From contig NC_080670.1 of assembly GCF_030247195.1 (NCBI RefSeq), forward strand, positions 208,246,546 through 208,310,545: a stretch of DNA of 64,000 nt. The letters run 5' to 3'. The translations under genes and the position numbers were made by a program. The number at the start of each line of letters is the position of its first letter. Positions within the stretch are counted from its first letter, which is position 1. Below the pieces are notes generated by a model. It made no database searches, was not told where the DNA came from, and saw only the letters and a list, made by a program, of their open reading frames with translations. The DNA comes from Topomyia yanbarensis (taxonomy: Eukaryota; Arthropoda; Insecta; Diptera; Culicidae). Below, in pieces: positions 10,291 to 21,607 of this stretch.

Positions 10291-10572
10291 GATTGACACC
10301 TACTAATTTATGTTGCCATTTTTTTCGCATTGTAATTATATAAAAGATGTACGGCTCTGTAAAGTTAGTGTATTGAACCGTGTGAAATAATCAAACTAGA
10401 AAGAACTACATATGCGAGGGGAACATCTAACACAAGAACCCTCCCAAGAATCGACCCGCGTGCTTGTGTACGTCCCCGTTTACAGCACACAAAGTATTCA
10501 ACACATGAAAGACAGACCGGATTGTTCGGAATTAATAGCTCGCATTTGAATCACAATCGCTACCCCCACCCG

Positions 10573-10614
10573 CTACCAACCAAACCAACCAACGAACCAA
10601 CCAACCAACCAGCC
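10573..10614 (+). repeat. Imperfect (CCAA)n microsatellite
   Basis: Repeated ACCAACCAAC units with a few substitutions, followed by GC-richer sequence. Simple-sequence expansion. Confidence 0.7.
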
Positions 10615-10953
10615 ACATCGGGCCAAGGGTCCGCCGCCACACAGCTCTTTCTAATCGGCAGTTTTGCACTGCTGCTATACATTACCTTATAGGCTTGCTA
10701 CAGTGTTTCACTCAGACACAATGCATATAGTTTTCCACTCGAAATGGCGGGCCGGAAGCGAGCGTGCCAGTATTGTAGCATTGTCTCACATTTCAGCCTA
10801 CATTCCAGAAGTTCTGCTACCCACCTACCGGACCGGTTCGACAGGACGAGTGAGTAAACCCACGTTCCGTTTGCCCTGGCTCAATTGATTTGCAAGAGAA
10901 GAGAGAGAGGAAAAGCTGAACAAAATACACCGGTGGTCACGAGAGTTCGACTG

Positions 10954-11157
10954 TTAGGCCGATGACATGCTTACGCGATTTGCGAAGCGGTAGCGGTAAG
11001 CGAAGCGAATGCGTTTGACCTATCTCTTTGGTGTGTGCATGTAGAACGCGTAATACTGTCATAGTAAAAGCGGGGCGAACGCGGCAAAACACTATGTAAA
11101 GTGATTAGACGCGTCCGCAAACGCTTCGCTTTCCGCTTCAGTTTGTCATCGGCCTTA
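10954..11157. mobile_element. 198-bp MITE with TTA target duplication
   Basis: Termini GGCCGATGACA (10957-10967) and TGTCATCGGCC (11144-11154) are perfect inverted repeats, flanked by TTA at 10954-10956 and 11155-11157. Subterminal GCGAAGCG-type words are also inverted across the element. The TWA target site points to PIF/Harbinger. No coding capacity; terminal sequence differs from the MITEs at 2968 and 43614, so it is a separate family. Confidence 0.75.
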
Positions 11158-11417
11158 GTAACATTCAAATCAATCTTAACGTAAAAATACAAAGATGAAT
11201 GCACCTACCTACAGGAAACGTGCAGAATTCTCACTTTCCCACTGACTTCAACGTCATTCGGTAAATCATAAACAAACTTAAAAGATTTGGCAGCGCCTGC
11301 TTCCTTTACCCAACTCATCGGCGCCAACGATGTAATACGAAAATGAGCGCAAACAATCGCTCACTAATCCCGTTACCTCGGTTTCAACATCTTGCAAACT
11401 GTACCCATCTCATTCAG

Positions 11418-11613
11418 AGAGAGCTCGGACCAAAAAAAAAAGCTAGCATTGAGAAGCAAGTTGCAGAACAGCTCATCGAAGCGATGGAAGGAAGAAGCAA
11501 CTTTTCCGGCGGCGGCCGCCGCCAACAGTGGCTTTGCCGACAAGGCGGAAAATGCCACATTCGGAAGTACACTTCGGAAATTGAGTGCACATCTCGATAC
11601 CATCGGTCGTAGG
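11418..11613 (+). CDS. Possible host coding exon
   Basis: One frame reads KLALRSKLQNSSSKRW...EEATFPAAAAANSGFA...LRKLSAHLDTIGRR and runs into AGG|GTGAGT, a strong 5' splice donor at 11613/11614. An acceptor-like TCATTCAG ends at 11417. A short alanine run (GCGGCGGCCGCCGCC) and protein-like composition favour coding, but a second frame is also open and no family is recognised. It may be an exon of a gene with long introns. Confidence 0.3.
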
Positions 11614-11699
11614 GTGAGTGCAATCGTGGTGAGAAAAATACTAGACACTCACTCCAGCGCATGCTGGAGGAGTTCGTTTGTGTTCGGAAATGAACTGCT

Positions 11700-12059
11700 T
11701 GCTACCTAGGTAGGTAGGTATGTAGCAAGAGTTCAGGAAGATAATGACTGTGTCCCTTTCACAAGAGTACTACTGTGAGCTGATGTATCGGAATTGTGAA
11801 GGACTCGCGTGGGTGGCGCTGTGATGATTGAAGAGCACGGTAATGAAAAATGAACGATTTGTGTACCAAATTTAAATAGTTTTCCTGATTGTACTCAATT
11901 ACCAAATAGCAAGCAAAATTGGTTTTTTGTTGGCCAATGAAAATCAAAAAGAAAACAAAATGGAATGGAATTCAAAAGCTTATATTTTTGTCTTCATTTA
12001 CCAATTTTTTCAAGACGAAAAAACAAAATGGAGCCTGTGGTAATGTTCTGTCTAATGAG
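11700..12059. other. No gene seen
   Basis: AT-rich filler with no supported reading frame, ending at the hairpin that begins at 12060. Confidence 0.35.
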
Positions 12060-12210
12060 GTTTTTCATTGAAAAACCCCGGGGCGGTGGATTGCACTGGT
12101 GTTGCATTTTCTAGCAGAAGCGCAGGCCACTAGACGTGTTTCATTCCCACTTCTGCTAGAAAGTGCAAAACCAGTGCAATCCACTGCCCCGGTGTTTTTC
12201 AATGAAAAAC
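12060..12210. repeat. Long fold-back hairpin (61-bp arms, 29-base loop)
   Basis: Arms 12060-12120 and 12150-12210 are inverted copies with only four mismatches. Each ends with GTTTTTCATTGAAAAA at the base and CTAGCAGAAG next to the loop. The whole unit is 151 bp. It could be a snap-back MITE or, if transcribed, a hairpin RNA precursor of small RNAs. No convincing target duplication is visible. Confidence 0.7.
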
Positions 12211-12777
12211 GACATAAGGTTAGGTACACGTGGAATTCGAAAACTGCGTACAGCCTACTGCCTCGGTATGAAACACAAAACTAATAATAAGGCTCTAAAT
12301 TAAACTAAATATGTTAGTGAAATGACCTAAGAACTTCAAATTTGACGTAATGGTGCGATCTCAAACTTTGAGATCGATTTTTAGCCCGTTTTTTCCACTT
12401 TAAGGTTTCACTAAAAATAGTGCATACAAAGAATTTGTAGATTTTATGGGTCATTCCTTCAATGAAAAAGGTTTTCTTTCGAGAGGTCACAAGATGAAGT
12501 CTTCAAATTGAATCGTTTTCAAATGAGATTGCACGCAGTTTTTAAAATTCATGGTTTGAGATTAACTCGTTTAAAGTTTTGAGAACACTTTCGATGAATT
12601 ATTCGCGGTAGAATGTCAATATTTTGTAACAATATAATAGGCTTTGGACATCGCTGATTGCGAATCTGAGGTCACTATTTCGAAATTCAAAATAACCAAT
12701 CCAATATGGTGGACCCCCACCAAATATAGCCAAAATCGAGAAGAAAAGATATTGTGATTTTTAAACCTTAATTTCAG
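12211..12777. other. No gene seen
   Basis: AT-rich noncoding sequence with no recognisable motif between the hairpin and the R1-like fragment. Confidence 0.35.
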
Positions 12778-13907
12778 TTAATATGGATAGCACCTATCCA
12801 CTGAAGGCGGCTGGGGTATGCTAATTGGGCATACCGACCAGCCGATCTTCAGCTTACCTTTCTCGGTTACCTTTTTGGCATACGCCTTCAGTAGCCTGAG
12901 GTAGGCTACTTTGGTGCCAGAGGGTCCCCCTCTAAAGCGCACAGAGGCCCGCCCGATTGTCACGTCGCATTGCTCCTTGACGGCTGCGACGACATCTTCT
13001 GCCGTCGTGAACTCGTCCAGATGCTTGCACTGGAGAGTCATCTCCGCCCCTAGCGACCTGACCTGGGCGCCTTCACCAAGGACCTCTTGGGCCAAGGCCT
13101 TGTACACCGCACTAGATTGTGCGCCTCGCTTCAGCACCAGAAGCATTTCTCCTGTGTTGGTGCGTCTCACGCTACGCACATCTTGCCCAAGGGCCGAAAG
13201 GCTTTCGGCCGCCTTCATCGACTTTAGGACGTCGGCGAATTTGTCCTTGTCGGTTTTTAACCACAAGGCCTCGCCTCTGTCCTTGGCCTTCTTCGCGGGC
13301 CGCGGTACCTCCGGTGTCGGTGCCGACTTCTTCTTGGTGACCAGCGTCCAGGGGTTTACGCCCCCTACCCCGGTTGCGCCGGGTTGCTGGTACCACCGCT
13401 CTGCCCAGCGAGGTCACTCTCGCCCTCGCTTATCTCGACCAAACGGCGTTTGGCCTTAACGGTTGCACGCCGTGTGGTGTCGGTTGTTGCACCCTCGCCT
13501 GGCGACTTCCTAGGGCGCTTCGCGTTCGACGCCGTCTTGCGACTGCCCTTGCCTTTGTCCTTCGAGGGGAACTCGGCCGCCGCTTCGAGCGACATGGCTG
13601 CTCCATAGAAGGTGAAGCCCCCTGTCTGGGTACCTATGTGGACCTTCTCTCTTCCCTCCCTCTTGGAGGCCACTGTCTGGGTTTCTCTGTCGGGCTTCTC
13701 CCGATATTCTACCCTCTTGGCGTAAGCCTGCTGTTCCTGTCTTGCAACACGAACAGCTTTCCGGAGCACCAGGAGGCTCTGCTTCAGCTCCTTGCTTATA
13801 TTTTGCTTTGCGCTAATGAACTCGATTATTGAATCGAGCTGCTCCACCACTTTGCGCATCGCGGATAGTGGCCCGTCCAGTGCGTTGGTAGGGCTACTTC
13901 CTACCAC
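12778..13907 (-). pseudogene. R1-clade gag (ORF1), frameshifted and truncated
   Basis: From 13907 the frame gives ~180 aa with a helical, coiled-coil-like start (QLDSIIEFISAKQNISKELK) and a basic linker (KRPRKSPGEGA), ending at a TAG near 13365. The reading continues in another frame as GVNPWTLVTKKK and then LKTDKDKFADVLKSMK...VRSVRRTNTGEMLLVLKRG. That is the central gag domain typical of R1-type elements. A single-base shift in the G-rich run near 13360-13370 separates the two parts. The protein breaks off at the zinc-knuckle entrance (PPSVDRC). Dead copy. Confidence 0.75.
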
Positions 13908-14235
13908 TGCTGGGGGGTCACTGGTGCTATTAGATGCAGCACTCGTCGCTCCACTACTCTCCCCACGGGGGGAGACCTCACCAAACCACCTCTAGCAAAG
14001 GGGTTTGCCACCTCCGTTTGTTTATTTGTTTTGTTTTTGTCCATCTCCATATAAATACCCACGAGTTGCGCGAGAATAAATATCCGCCACGCCAGAGCTC
14101 CGCAGTAACGTGGTAAGGGACGCTTACTGTGGGAGTTGCCCAGGTACCCCACAAGCTCAGTTAACGATCGAGCATCTTTTTCACCCCCTCGATCACTCAT
14201 CCCTCGGCACGGGTCGCTTCACGCCTTGGAATTGG
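12778..14235 (-). mobile_element. R1-clade LINE fragment B (5' end kept, truncated inside gag)
   Basis: On the minus strand it begins near 14235 with the same 5' sequence as fragment A (words such as CCGAGGGATGAGTG). It continues through a 5' UTR and a gag gene, then stops in gag just after DRC, the first cysteine expected of the zinc knuckles, near 12780. No EN, RT or A tail follows. Loss of the 3' end with retention of the 5' end is opposite to normal LINE 5' truncation, so a later deletion or recombination is likely. Confidence 0.75.
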
Positions 14236-14237
14236 GG

Positions 14238-14612
14238 TTATGACCTATCTTGCTTTACGTGGTGACCGCTGCCCAGATCATCACAACCATCCTGCTTTAC
14301 CAGGGCTTTGGGCAACGCTTGGCCCCTGCTATTTGTACAGCGGCTGCCCCACTCCACTACCCAAGCGTGGAAATCTCCCGCTATGATGGACGGCTTCCAA
14401 CCCACTAGGTCGGACGAGAGCCTGTCGATTATCTGGTTGAACTGTTCTATAGGCTGCCTCGGTGGGGCATAGCAGCTACAATAGAACACACCATTGATCT
14501 TGGCAATCGTGACACCCTCCGCAGAGGGCGATATTTGTCCTCGACTCCGAGATCGACTGCCATAGCAGCAGCTGGGCAGATGCACATTAAGATTCAGCTG
14601 TGTTACTTGCAC
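14238..14612 (-). pseudogene. R1-clade ORF2, N-terminal endonuclease fragment
   Basis: 124 codons starting MQVTQLNLN, the usual opening of R1-type ORF2. Endonuclease words follow: GVFYCSCYAPP, PSIIAGDFHAW and WGSRCTN. After GQALPKAL the homology stops and a short unrelated tail runs to the stop. About 26 bases overlap the end of gag, as in R1 elements. The RT is absent. Confidence 0.75.
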
Positions 14613-15123
14613 GACTTCTTCTTACTGGCCTCCCGAAAGGGACACGGTGGACCTTCGTGTCCCTTCCCTGGTTACAGTCTTGTTTCTTACTGGTGCAGAT
14701 AAGGCATTTTGGTACCCAATCGCATTCCTGCGCCTTGTGTCCCTCCTCACCACAGCGACGACACACGACGACCTCTCTTCTGTCCTTCTTTGTGGGTCGA
14801 GATGCGTTCGACTTCCGCTTAGCCCCGCTGACCAGCTGCCAGGGATTTTCGCCCTCTTGTACCGCCCGGTTAGTGGCTTTCGCCTTCTTGGGCCGGGAGG
14901 TCACCTTCTCGGGTCGACACCCTTCGGGATCCTTTGCACCCCGGTCTGCACCGTCCAAACGACGTTTGACCTTTGTGGTTGCGCGTCGTTTGGCATTGCT
15001 TCGCGCTCCTTCGCCTGGTGACTGCCTGGGTCGCTTCGGGTTAAGCGCGGTCTTGCCCTCTTTGGCCGTCAAGGCGAAATCAATCGCCTTTTGAGCCATA
15101 GTAGCTTCTCCAAGGAAGAACAA
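14587..15123 (-). pseudogene. R1-clade gag C-terminal part with CCHC knuckle
   Basis: 178 codons containing KRPRQSPGEGA and NPWQLVSGAKRK (both paralogous to fragment B), then a CCHC knuckle, CRRCGEEGHKAQEC, and a second Cys set, CLICTSKKQDC. The central gag domain between NPWQLV and the knuckles is missing, so this is an internally deleted gag. The upstream part (coiled coil, 15069-15365) is in a different frame. Confidence 0.7.
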
Positions 15124-15639
15124 GGCCTCAGTTTGGGCTTATCGGCCTTCTCTCTTCCCACTACACGCCTGATATAAGCGTCTTGTTCATGTCTTGCGAC
15201 TCGAACAGCCTGGCGGAGCACCAGCAGGTTCTGTTTCAGTTCCTTGCTGATGTTCTGCTTTCCGCTTGTAAACTCGATGATTGGACGCTTACTGTGGGGG
15301 GTGCCCAGGTACCCCACAGGCTCCGTTAGCGACCAGGCATCTTTTTCACCCCCTCGACCACTCATCCCTCGGCACGGGTAGCTTCACACCTTGGATTGGG
15401 GTTGGTGAATGATGATCCAGAGAAACTATGGCAAAAATGTTAATGAGAGATTATCACGGTTCTCTTTAGGGAGCCAAATTGGAGTTAACCCCCGAATTTA
15501 TGCATTTACTGTATAACTCATTTCTTTGTATTCGACTTAGGTGTTCACTCCTTTAGTTTTTGATGATGTCCTAAGAAAAACTATCGAAAAATAAATGAGT
15601 AAATTACCGTAATCGAATCGCCCCAGAGGTAGGACTTCA

Positions 15640-15999
15640 ACATTCAACCTTCTGAACTTCTGCTTGTCTAGTTTTCTGATTTTCTGGATGGCTCGAGTCA
15701 TGCTCTCATAGATCCTGATGTTCTTTCCAGTTTTCTGATTGCTCGAATTGCTTGATTTTCTGGATTCCTGTTTTTCTGGATTTTAGGATTCCTGGATTCT
15801 TTGGTTTCTGCATTTTTGTATTCCTGAACGATTGAATTCCTTGATTAAGTTCTTTTTGCATTCCTGAATTCTTAGTTTATTGTCTTGTTTCTTGTTTCGT
15901 ATTTCTTGTTCTTGATTCTTGTTTTCTGTTTTTTGTTTCTTGTTTTCTGTTTCTTGTTTCTTGTATCTTGCTTCTTGTTTCTTCTTTCTTGTTTCTCGA
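15640..15999. repeat. Degenerate TTCTGGATT and TTTCTTGT simple repeats
   Basis: 15640-15860 is made of words such as TTTTCTGGATT. From about 15880 to 15999 it becomes a polypyrimidine-rich TTGTTTCTTG array. The word usage resembles the tract at 26290-27900. No coding. Confidence 0.6.
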
Positions 16000-16339
16000 T
16001 TAATAGCATAGCTTGAACCAATATCGTTTGGGCTTCAAACGAATGAAATTGGCAGTTGGCCTGTGATGAGCTCAAAAAGTTTCTAACCACCACTCACTAC
16101 GCGTAATAACATTAGCAACATCCATTAGGTTTATCACCGACCACTCCCCCCACCCTTCACAATTTAATCACCATAAACTCAATTATTCCATGGAAACTAA
16201 AGTTTGACCTGCCATACGATCAATGCACACTACTTCCGGTTGGTTCATGCGATAACGGCGACTACAACAACACACCTTCCCCAGTGCATTAGTCACAATA
16301 ACAGCGCGATAGTTCCTCGAACAGAATCCTGAAACTCAA

Positions 16340-16742
16340 TCATTTCCGATTGATTTGATTATCATCATCATCCTGATGACGGTGATGTCTTCGATGGGGG
16401 CCATCCGCTCTTGAAGCGTACTTCACGTTAGAGCAGGATGCGCTGTACTCCGCAGAGACAGCAAAGCAAGAGAGGAAGACAAAGCTTCGGCAGCGGCGGC
16501 GTTTGATCTGACTGGCGTTGAGGACCCGAACAGTTTGAGCAGCTTCCTTGGCCAGTTCATTCAGTCTCTCACGGGCCATCGTATCGATAAGAAGTGGGTT
16601 TTGAATTCGCGTGCCGTGCCAGTACCGATCGAGTCTCGGAAGGTTGTGGTGGTGGTGGTGGAAAACGAACCGGGGTCGGTTTCCGGAACGTGTGCGAGCC
16701 CCCGCTAGATTCGTAGGTTGGAAGGTCACAGCTGTTGTGGAC
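16340..16742 (-). CDS. Possible small host exon/gene, minus strand
   Basis: A pyrimidine-rich tract and TTATCCAG end at 16743 on the minus strand, a fair 3' splice site, and the following 400 bases are open. The best start is the ATG at 16579 (context CGATACGATGGCC), giving 79 aa: MARERLNELAKEAAQ, a basic patch (KRRRCR) and a His/Asp-rich C-terminus (HRRHHRHQDDDD). I recognise no family. It may be the terminal exon of a host gene or a chance frame. Confidence 0.3.
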
Positions 16743-16859
16743 CTGGATAACAAAACAGGAACATAGAATTAAAGTGTGATTCCGTTCGCTAGTGCACAAG
16801 ATGAAACATTGTTCGAAAGAGACAGAGTGACAGCATTGCAAGCTAGGTTTGTAGCGTGA

Positions 16860-18200
16860 ATTGAAAAAGGTTTACAAAAATTTCCAATAATCGGTAACGC
16901 TGTGCAGATTTGCTACAGTTTCGCTCTCCTGTTACTGCCGATGTTGTTTGCCCTACGACTGACGGGGAGAGCGAGAAAAATTGGGAAAAGCTGAATGAAA
17001 ATTATCTTCTTTCCCTTCGTTCTCGCTGTGAATGAGTGGGAGAGGTGGCCGCTGTTGTGGTGCCATAACAGAGTGCTATTATAGTAGTGCCATTCCCCCC
17101 TTGGAAGTGTGGGTGAAACTCACCGACGACAGGCCGCATAGGTACTCCATGATTTACTTGTCTCCGCAGTGTCTAAGTGCTCCATCTTCACGTCCCACAC
17201 GTCCGTTCGGGGGAAAAACGCCAGAACAATTATGCTATAGCAGCAATAATCTAATGTTGTTTATTTACCTACCACCTGGGGAGTCATCTGGTTAATCGCA
17301 CGGAATTTCAGTTTCATTACACGTCGTTTTGTCTTGAAGCTACTATTGACACATATGTAAGATGGCTGAATCGACAACTTCTAGGTATGTTTACAGTTAG
17401 CAGTGACACTCAACGAGATAAGACACAGTAGTCGGTTTCTGTTTTGCTTCCACCACCGGTTGTCAGAAGTAATGCCACTGTTTACAAGTAGAAAACCTCT
17501 GCAGTCCGCCTGCTATGTCGTGAATATACATATAGCAGCTTGACGACGGGAAAGTTACGCCGCGCGCATAAGGAACAAAATCAGCACGCGGATACGGAAG
17601 AGCAATATTAATGAGGCAGCAGTTCTTGTTCTTATTTTGCTATTCTTTTCTCGCTTCGAGCCGGAGCCGTTTTGTTGCGGCATTCCAACTGGCGGCGTTT
17701 GTTTGATTTCCTCTCTGCCTTTCGGCCCTTTTCCCGTCGTTGAAAACACGACAATGCGATTCGTTAAGAAATTGAGCGCCAGATTACGCTAATGAAACGT
17801 AATTCAATATGCACCACTGGAATGAATAGCTGTGGGAGGGTGGAGAGAGACAGGTTGATCATCTTCGGATGGCTTAAATTGTGAATTGTAAATAAATGTT
17901 CGGTGATTGAAGTTAATTCGGTTTCGTACAATGATAACATGTTTTAGTCAGGTTGTAAAAGTAAAGAAGAAAACGTAACTTCATACCCCATAAAATTATT
18001 GTATCATCTCAAAATTTAAATTATGTGGTTTTAGTAAGGCTTTGGAATTGAATAACGGTTTAAGTTTAAGATAAACTGAAACAATCCAATGATGATCCGA
18101 TAATACAAATTTAACCCTAAAAAATAACAAAATACTACGAGCTTCCATTCTGAATCACAACCTCTGTAATCTGTGATCTAAACTAAATTCTGTTTAATCC
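16860..18200. other. No gene seen
   Basis: Noncoding-looking sequence with a GA/GC-richer part near 16920-17750. Short open frames lack any recognisable motif or splice context. It might be intronic or promoter-proximal, but nothing specific can be supported. Confidence 0.3.
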
Positions 18201-18870
18201 AAAAATAGCTGATTTGTGGAGGTCAGTTGATGCCATTTGTTCGACTCATTGATTTCGTTTTTACTTCGATGGAAGGCACCATTAACGACAGGCTATCTGC
18301 ACTTTTTGTTAGAGATTCAGGCATACCGCAAGGAAGCCACTTCGGCCCAGTAGCATTTTACCCCTATTTTGATGATGTCAATATCAAATTGTCATGAATT
18401 CGCCCTTTCTTCACCGATGCCGTCTGCAGAACTTTCGATGAATACGAGATACAGTCGGTGCCGAATTTCTTCAGAGAGAACTGGACAGCTATGATTTAAT
18501 AATATTCTAGCGTTGATTCGTTCTACACTATCATATTATTCTGCTGTTTGGAACGAAGTCAACAAAATGAAACTGTCAAACAGGCCAACTTGCGAGTTAC
18601 GAAAAACGTCGTCAGTTATTACCCCTCGACACTTTCAGCACCCGGAGGGAGTTTTTTCAAGTCTTATTCGGCTTGAAATTACTGTCAACCGTTCTGCAAT
18701 TCTGGAACGCCTTTTTCTTTGAGTTTGTTTTCGGATTCTACGAATCAACTTCGTACCTAACCACTAAAAACAATCCCTACTCATTTTTCGTGAGAGCCTC
18801 GTTGTGCTTTCGTCGTACCTTGCTCAAGAATTTTATGCAGCTGTCCCGGAGCCTCATTTGATCTAAGAAA
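18200..18870 (+). mobile_element. Decayed Jockey/CR1-like LINE RT fragment
   Basis: Near 18312-18375 the plus strand reads SGIPQGSHFGP followed by YFDDVN, the RT motif B region. After a gap, LSYYSAVWNEVN near 18520 matches the usual post-RT word EY.AVWNP. Frameshifts and stops are frequent, so it is dead. The same family of fragments recurs at 25.4, 49.5 and 57.6 kb. Confidence 0.65.
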
Positions 18871-18879
18871 TGGAGCCAT

Positions 18880-20280
18880 TTAGCACTTTTCTTGCTTTTT
18901 GTATCCATCTATGACTTTGCCATTTAGCTCTCGTCTTAGTGAACAGTTTAACTGCTGATTTCATGAGTCCCCAGCCCTATTATGATCTATGATATTATGA
19001 GAGTTCCCCGACGGAGGAATTTCTCCCGACACATCATTCATGTATAAACCTTTCAAATTCACCTTTCTTTACTCCAGGGTGGTTCTTCTCGTCATCTGCT
19101 GCTAGCTGATGTTGCGTGTCGCGAGGAACTTTCAACTTTTAATTCGAAGTGCCTCATCGAATTCATCGAGGAGCAAAACGGCATCCGGATGACGAAAAAG
19201 CCACCGTAACACCCCACGAACAACAGTCAAACAGCAAGAATGGTTCGGGTTATTTAAGATAGTTTGAGCAAGTTTTTACTGAAACCTGTGTATGTTTCTC
19301 ATCTACTTGGGTTCTAGCTTTTACCTGTACGGCAGACCCTTACTGACAGGGCGTCCTAGGTGCTTCAATCAGAATTTTGGGTCTTCGTAACATAAAACTA
19401 AATTTTTGGTTATAGAAACGCGCATACGATGGATTCTGAAAAAGCGTTTAAATTTAAACCGTTAACGATACTGGATCTACCAAATCCTAGGAACAGATTT
19501 AAGAGGCTATGGACGATTCACAGGGATAAGAAATCCTTAAATTCTAAGAAAAATACGCTTATTCTTAACAACTTTGTTAATCTGCGGAATGGCGATGCTG
19601 TATACTTCATGAACTTTCGACCTACCGATAAAAAGGTGCTTTGATGCCAATTTTTTTGAAGCGGATTTCTCCCCATGTTTTCCAGATTGCCGGTGCACAG
19701 TGTTCCCAAATAGGCAAAAAACGTGATTTGTTTTGGCCACGAAAAAAATATTTTCGAGTCAGAAAAATCTCTCTATAAAATATTCCCTATTTTATTAAAG
19801 TCTTAGTTTGGTGATTAATACCCCTAGAGCTGAGAAGCAAATTTTTGTTTGGTCATTTATGAAAATAGTAAAAAACTGTATGTAGAAACAACTTTGCTGA
19901 AAAGATTATGTATCTATCTTTTAATTTTTAATAGACATTTGTAGAGTTTTCAATGCTACACCCCTGAAATAAAGTTTTTTTCAAAATAACTTTTCTGAAA
20001 GCTTTTTTAGAATTTCAAAATGTTCTAAGATTTTGTCCGGCATAAGAAAATACACAATTTTTGTTACGAAAGTTTACTTATATCTCCTATATCTGTGGAG
20101 TTATCGATTGTTTTAATGCCAAAAAAGTAACATTTTGGTATGAAATAACTTTTCAATCCGCAAATTTCCGAGAAAAGCCACGTTCATTCGAATCTATGAA
20201 GCATAACTGGATATCAAACCCAGGGATAACGATCAGAATGTTTCGGACGATTTAAAATATACGCGTCCGCACGCTGAGAA
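18880..20280. other. No gene seen; AT-rich degenerate sequence
   Basis: A 71-codon frame at 19429-19644 (MDSEKAFKFKPL...) has no recognisable domain. From about 19840 to 20260 there is AT-rich text with words such as AACTTTGCTGAA and GGAGTTATCGATTG. It resembles 48180-48560 and looks like old dispersed repeat. Confidence 0.35.
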
Positions 20281-20286
20281 CTTTGT

Positions 20287-20928
20287 TCAACATTTTGACA
20301 GTTCGTTGGAGAGACGACGCGTCAAAAGAAGATTAAACACTGTACCATGTACCAGCGTTGCCAGCATTCCAACACTAGATTTTTCTAGTCTATACAATCC
20401 ACTCATACAATAGTAAGTGATTCGATTATCCAGACAATCCGATCCGATGTTCAAAATTGTCACTGAAAAATCATCGTAATTGTTAAATAGAGGAAAAATA
20501 TTACTTGACCGAGGAGGCTTCCTAGCGGGATGCCAGATGTAGCCGGTACTCGCCGCTAATCCAATCATTTCCCCGATCGGAGCTACTAAACCGCGAAATG
20601 CACGTTTATGATGCTGCAGTTGAGGAAACGGCCTTTGATTCTCACTACACACATCCTTTCGCTGACCGCCTGCCCAGCACCATAAAGCTGGTTCCCTGGA
20701 GCTTGCGAATTTACAGCTCGTCGTACAGGATTCGATCGATCCAGGGAAATCCAGGTGCCTTGTCGTTTCATGTTCGAAGTTTTGCAATCGTAGTCCATTT
20801 GACGTCACCGGGGGTCTTCGCTGATAGTTCCGATCCGTATTTTCTGGGCGGCTTGTTGGGACTGCATCGACTCCCTGTCTCGTCGGAGGACCACCGTGTG
20901 GGAGTCCCCTTGTTGTCCGCCACCCCAC
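20287..20928 (-). other. Unrecognised 213-codon open frame
   Basis: Open on the minus strand and GC-richer than its surroundings. The translation (MGWRTTRGLPHGGPPTRQG...) shows no domain, and a shorter plus-strand frame overlaps 20598-20936. It may be part of an old element or a lineage-specific exon; coding is not established. Confidence 0.2.
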
Positions 20929-21099
20929 AGAACTGACAGCTGTTACGGGTAATTTAGTTACGCCTACGGCAGGGTTGACACGCCCATGTTCGCTCGAATT
21001 TTCTCCTTTTGGTACTACTACAGAGGGCGGTCAAATCGACAGATTAAATTATCTCAATAAACGTACGTGGAGACACGAGATAGGAGTTTGTACACACTG

Positions 21100-21480
21100 G
21101 GAAATATTCAGCATGTAACGACCAAGACTTCAAGTTTACTGATTGTGGTTTCTGAATTATGAAAACTTTGGACAGTGGATTCAGAGTTTCTGAACTTTGT
21201 TATTTGGATTCTCCACTATGAAATTTGTACTGGATTCTGAGGTATTGTGGCTTCAGGATCATTGATTTAGAATTCTGAAATTTGGCATCCGACACTATGT
21301 GACTTCGGGACTCCAGGTTCTGATCTCTAGATCAAAATTTTGGGTTCTACTTTGTGTGATTATCAAGTCTTGCGATTCAGATAATCCGGAATTGTTCGCA
21401 GCTAGAATTCTGACATAAAATTTTTAATGTATTTAAATTGATTCTAGGTTTTGTGCCCGGGATTCGGGATTATTGGCACG
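21100..21480. repeat. Degenerate GATTCTG-type repeat
   Basis: Many imperfect copies of GGATTCTGA and TTGGATTC-like words with no stable period. Same flavour as 26290-27900. Confidence 0.5.
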
Positions 21481-21607
21481 GAAAAAATTGTTCCCAGAAT
21501 CGCGAATAAAGTGCTATGAATTATGGAACAATCACGTTTTTACTTTACGAAAACAAGACCATGAACCAAAATTACGTGTCTTATAATTATGTTAAATTTC
21601 CCTTCAG

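Larger units (their letters stand above)
14238..15410 (-). mobile_element. R1-clade LINE fragment A (internally deleted, 3' truncated)
   Basis: It starts near 15410 with the same 5' sequence as fragment B. Relative to B it lacks about 260 bp: AGTAAGCGTCC near 15290 joins directly to the coiled-coil coding part. It retains the second half of gag with a zinc knuckle and the first ~100 codons of the endonuclease, then ends directly against the 5' end of B. The two copies are head to tail. Fragment B may have inserted into A, or both may come from a recombined array. Confidence 0.75.

Noticed and set aside
19429..19644. 71-codon frame MDSEKAFKFKPL...
   Set aside because: No motif, AT-driven composition and an overlapping antisense frame.
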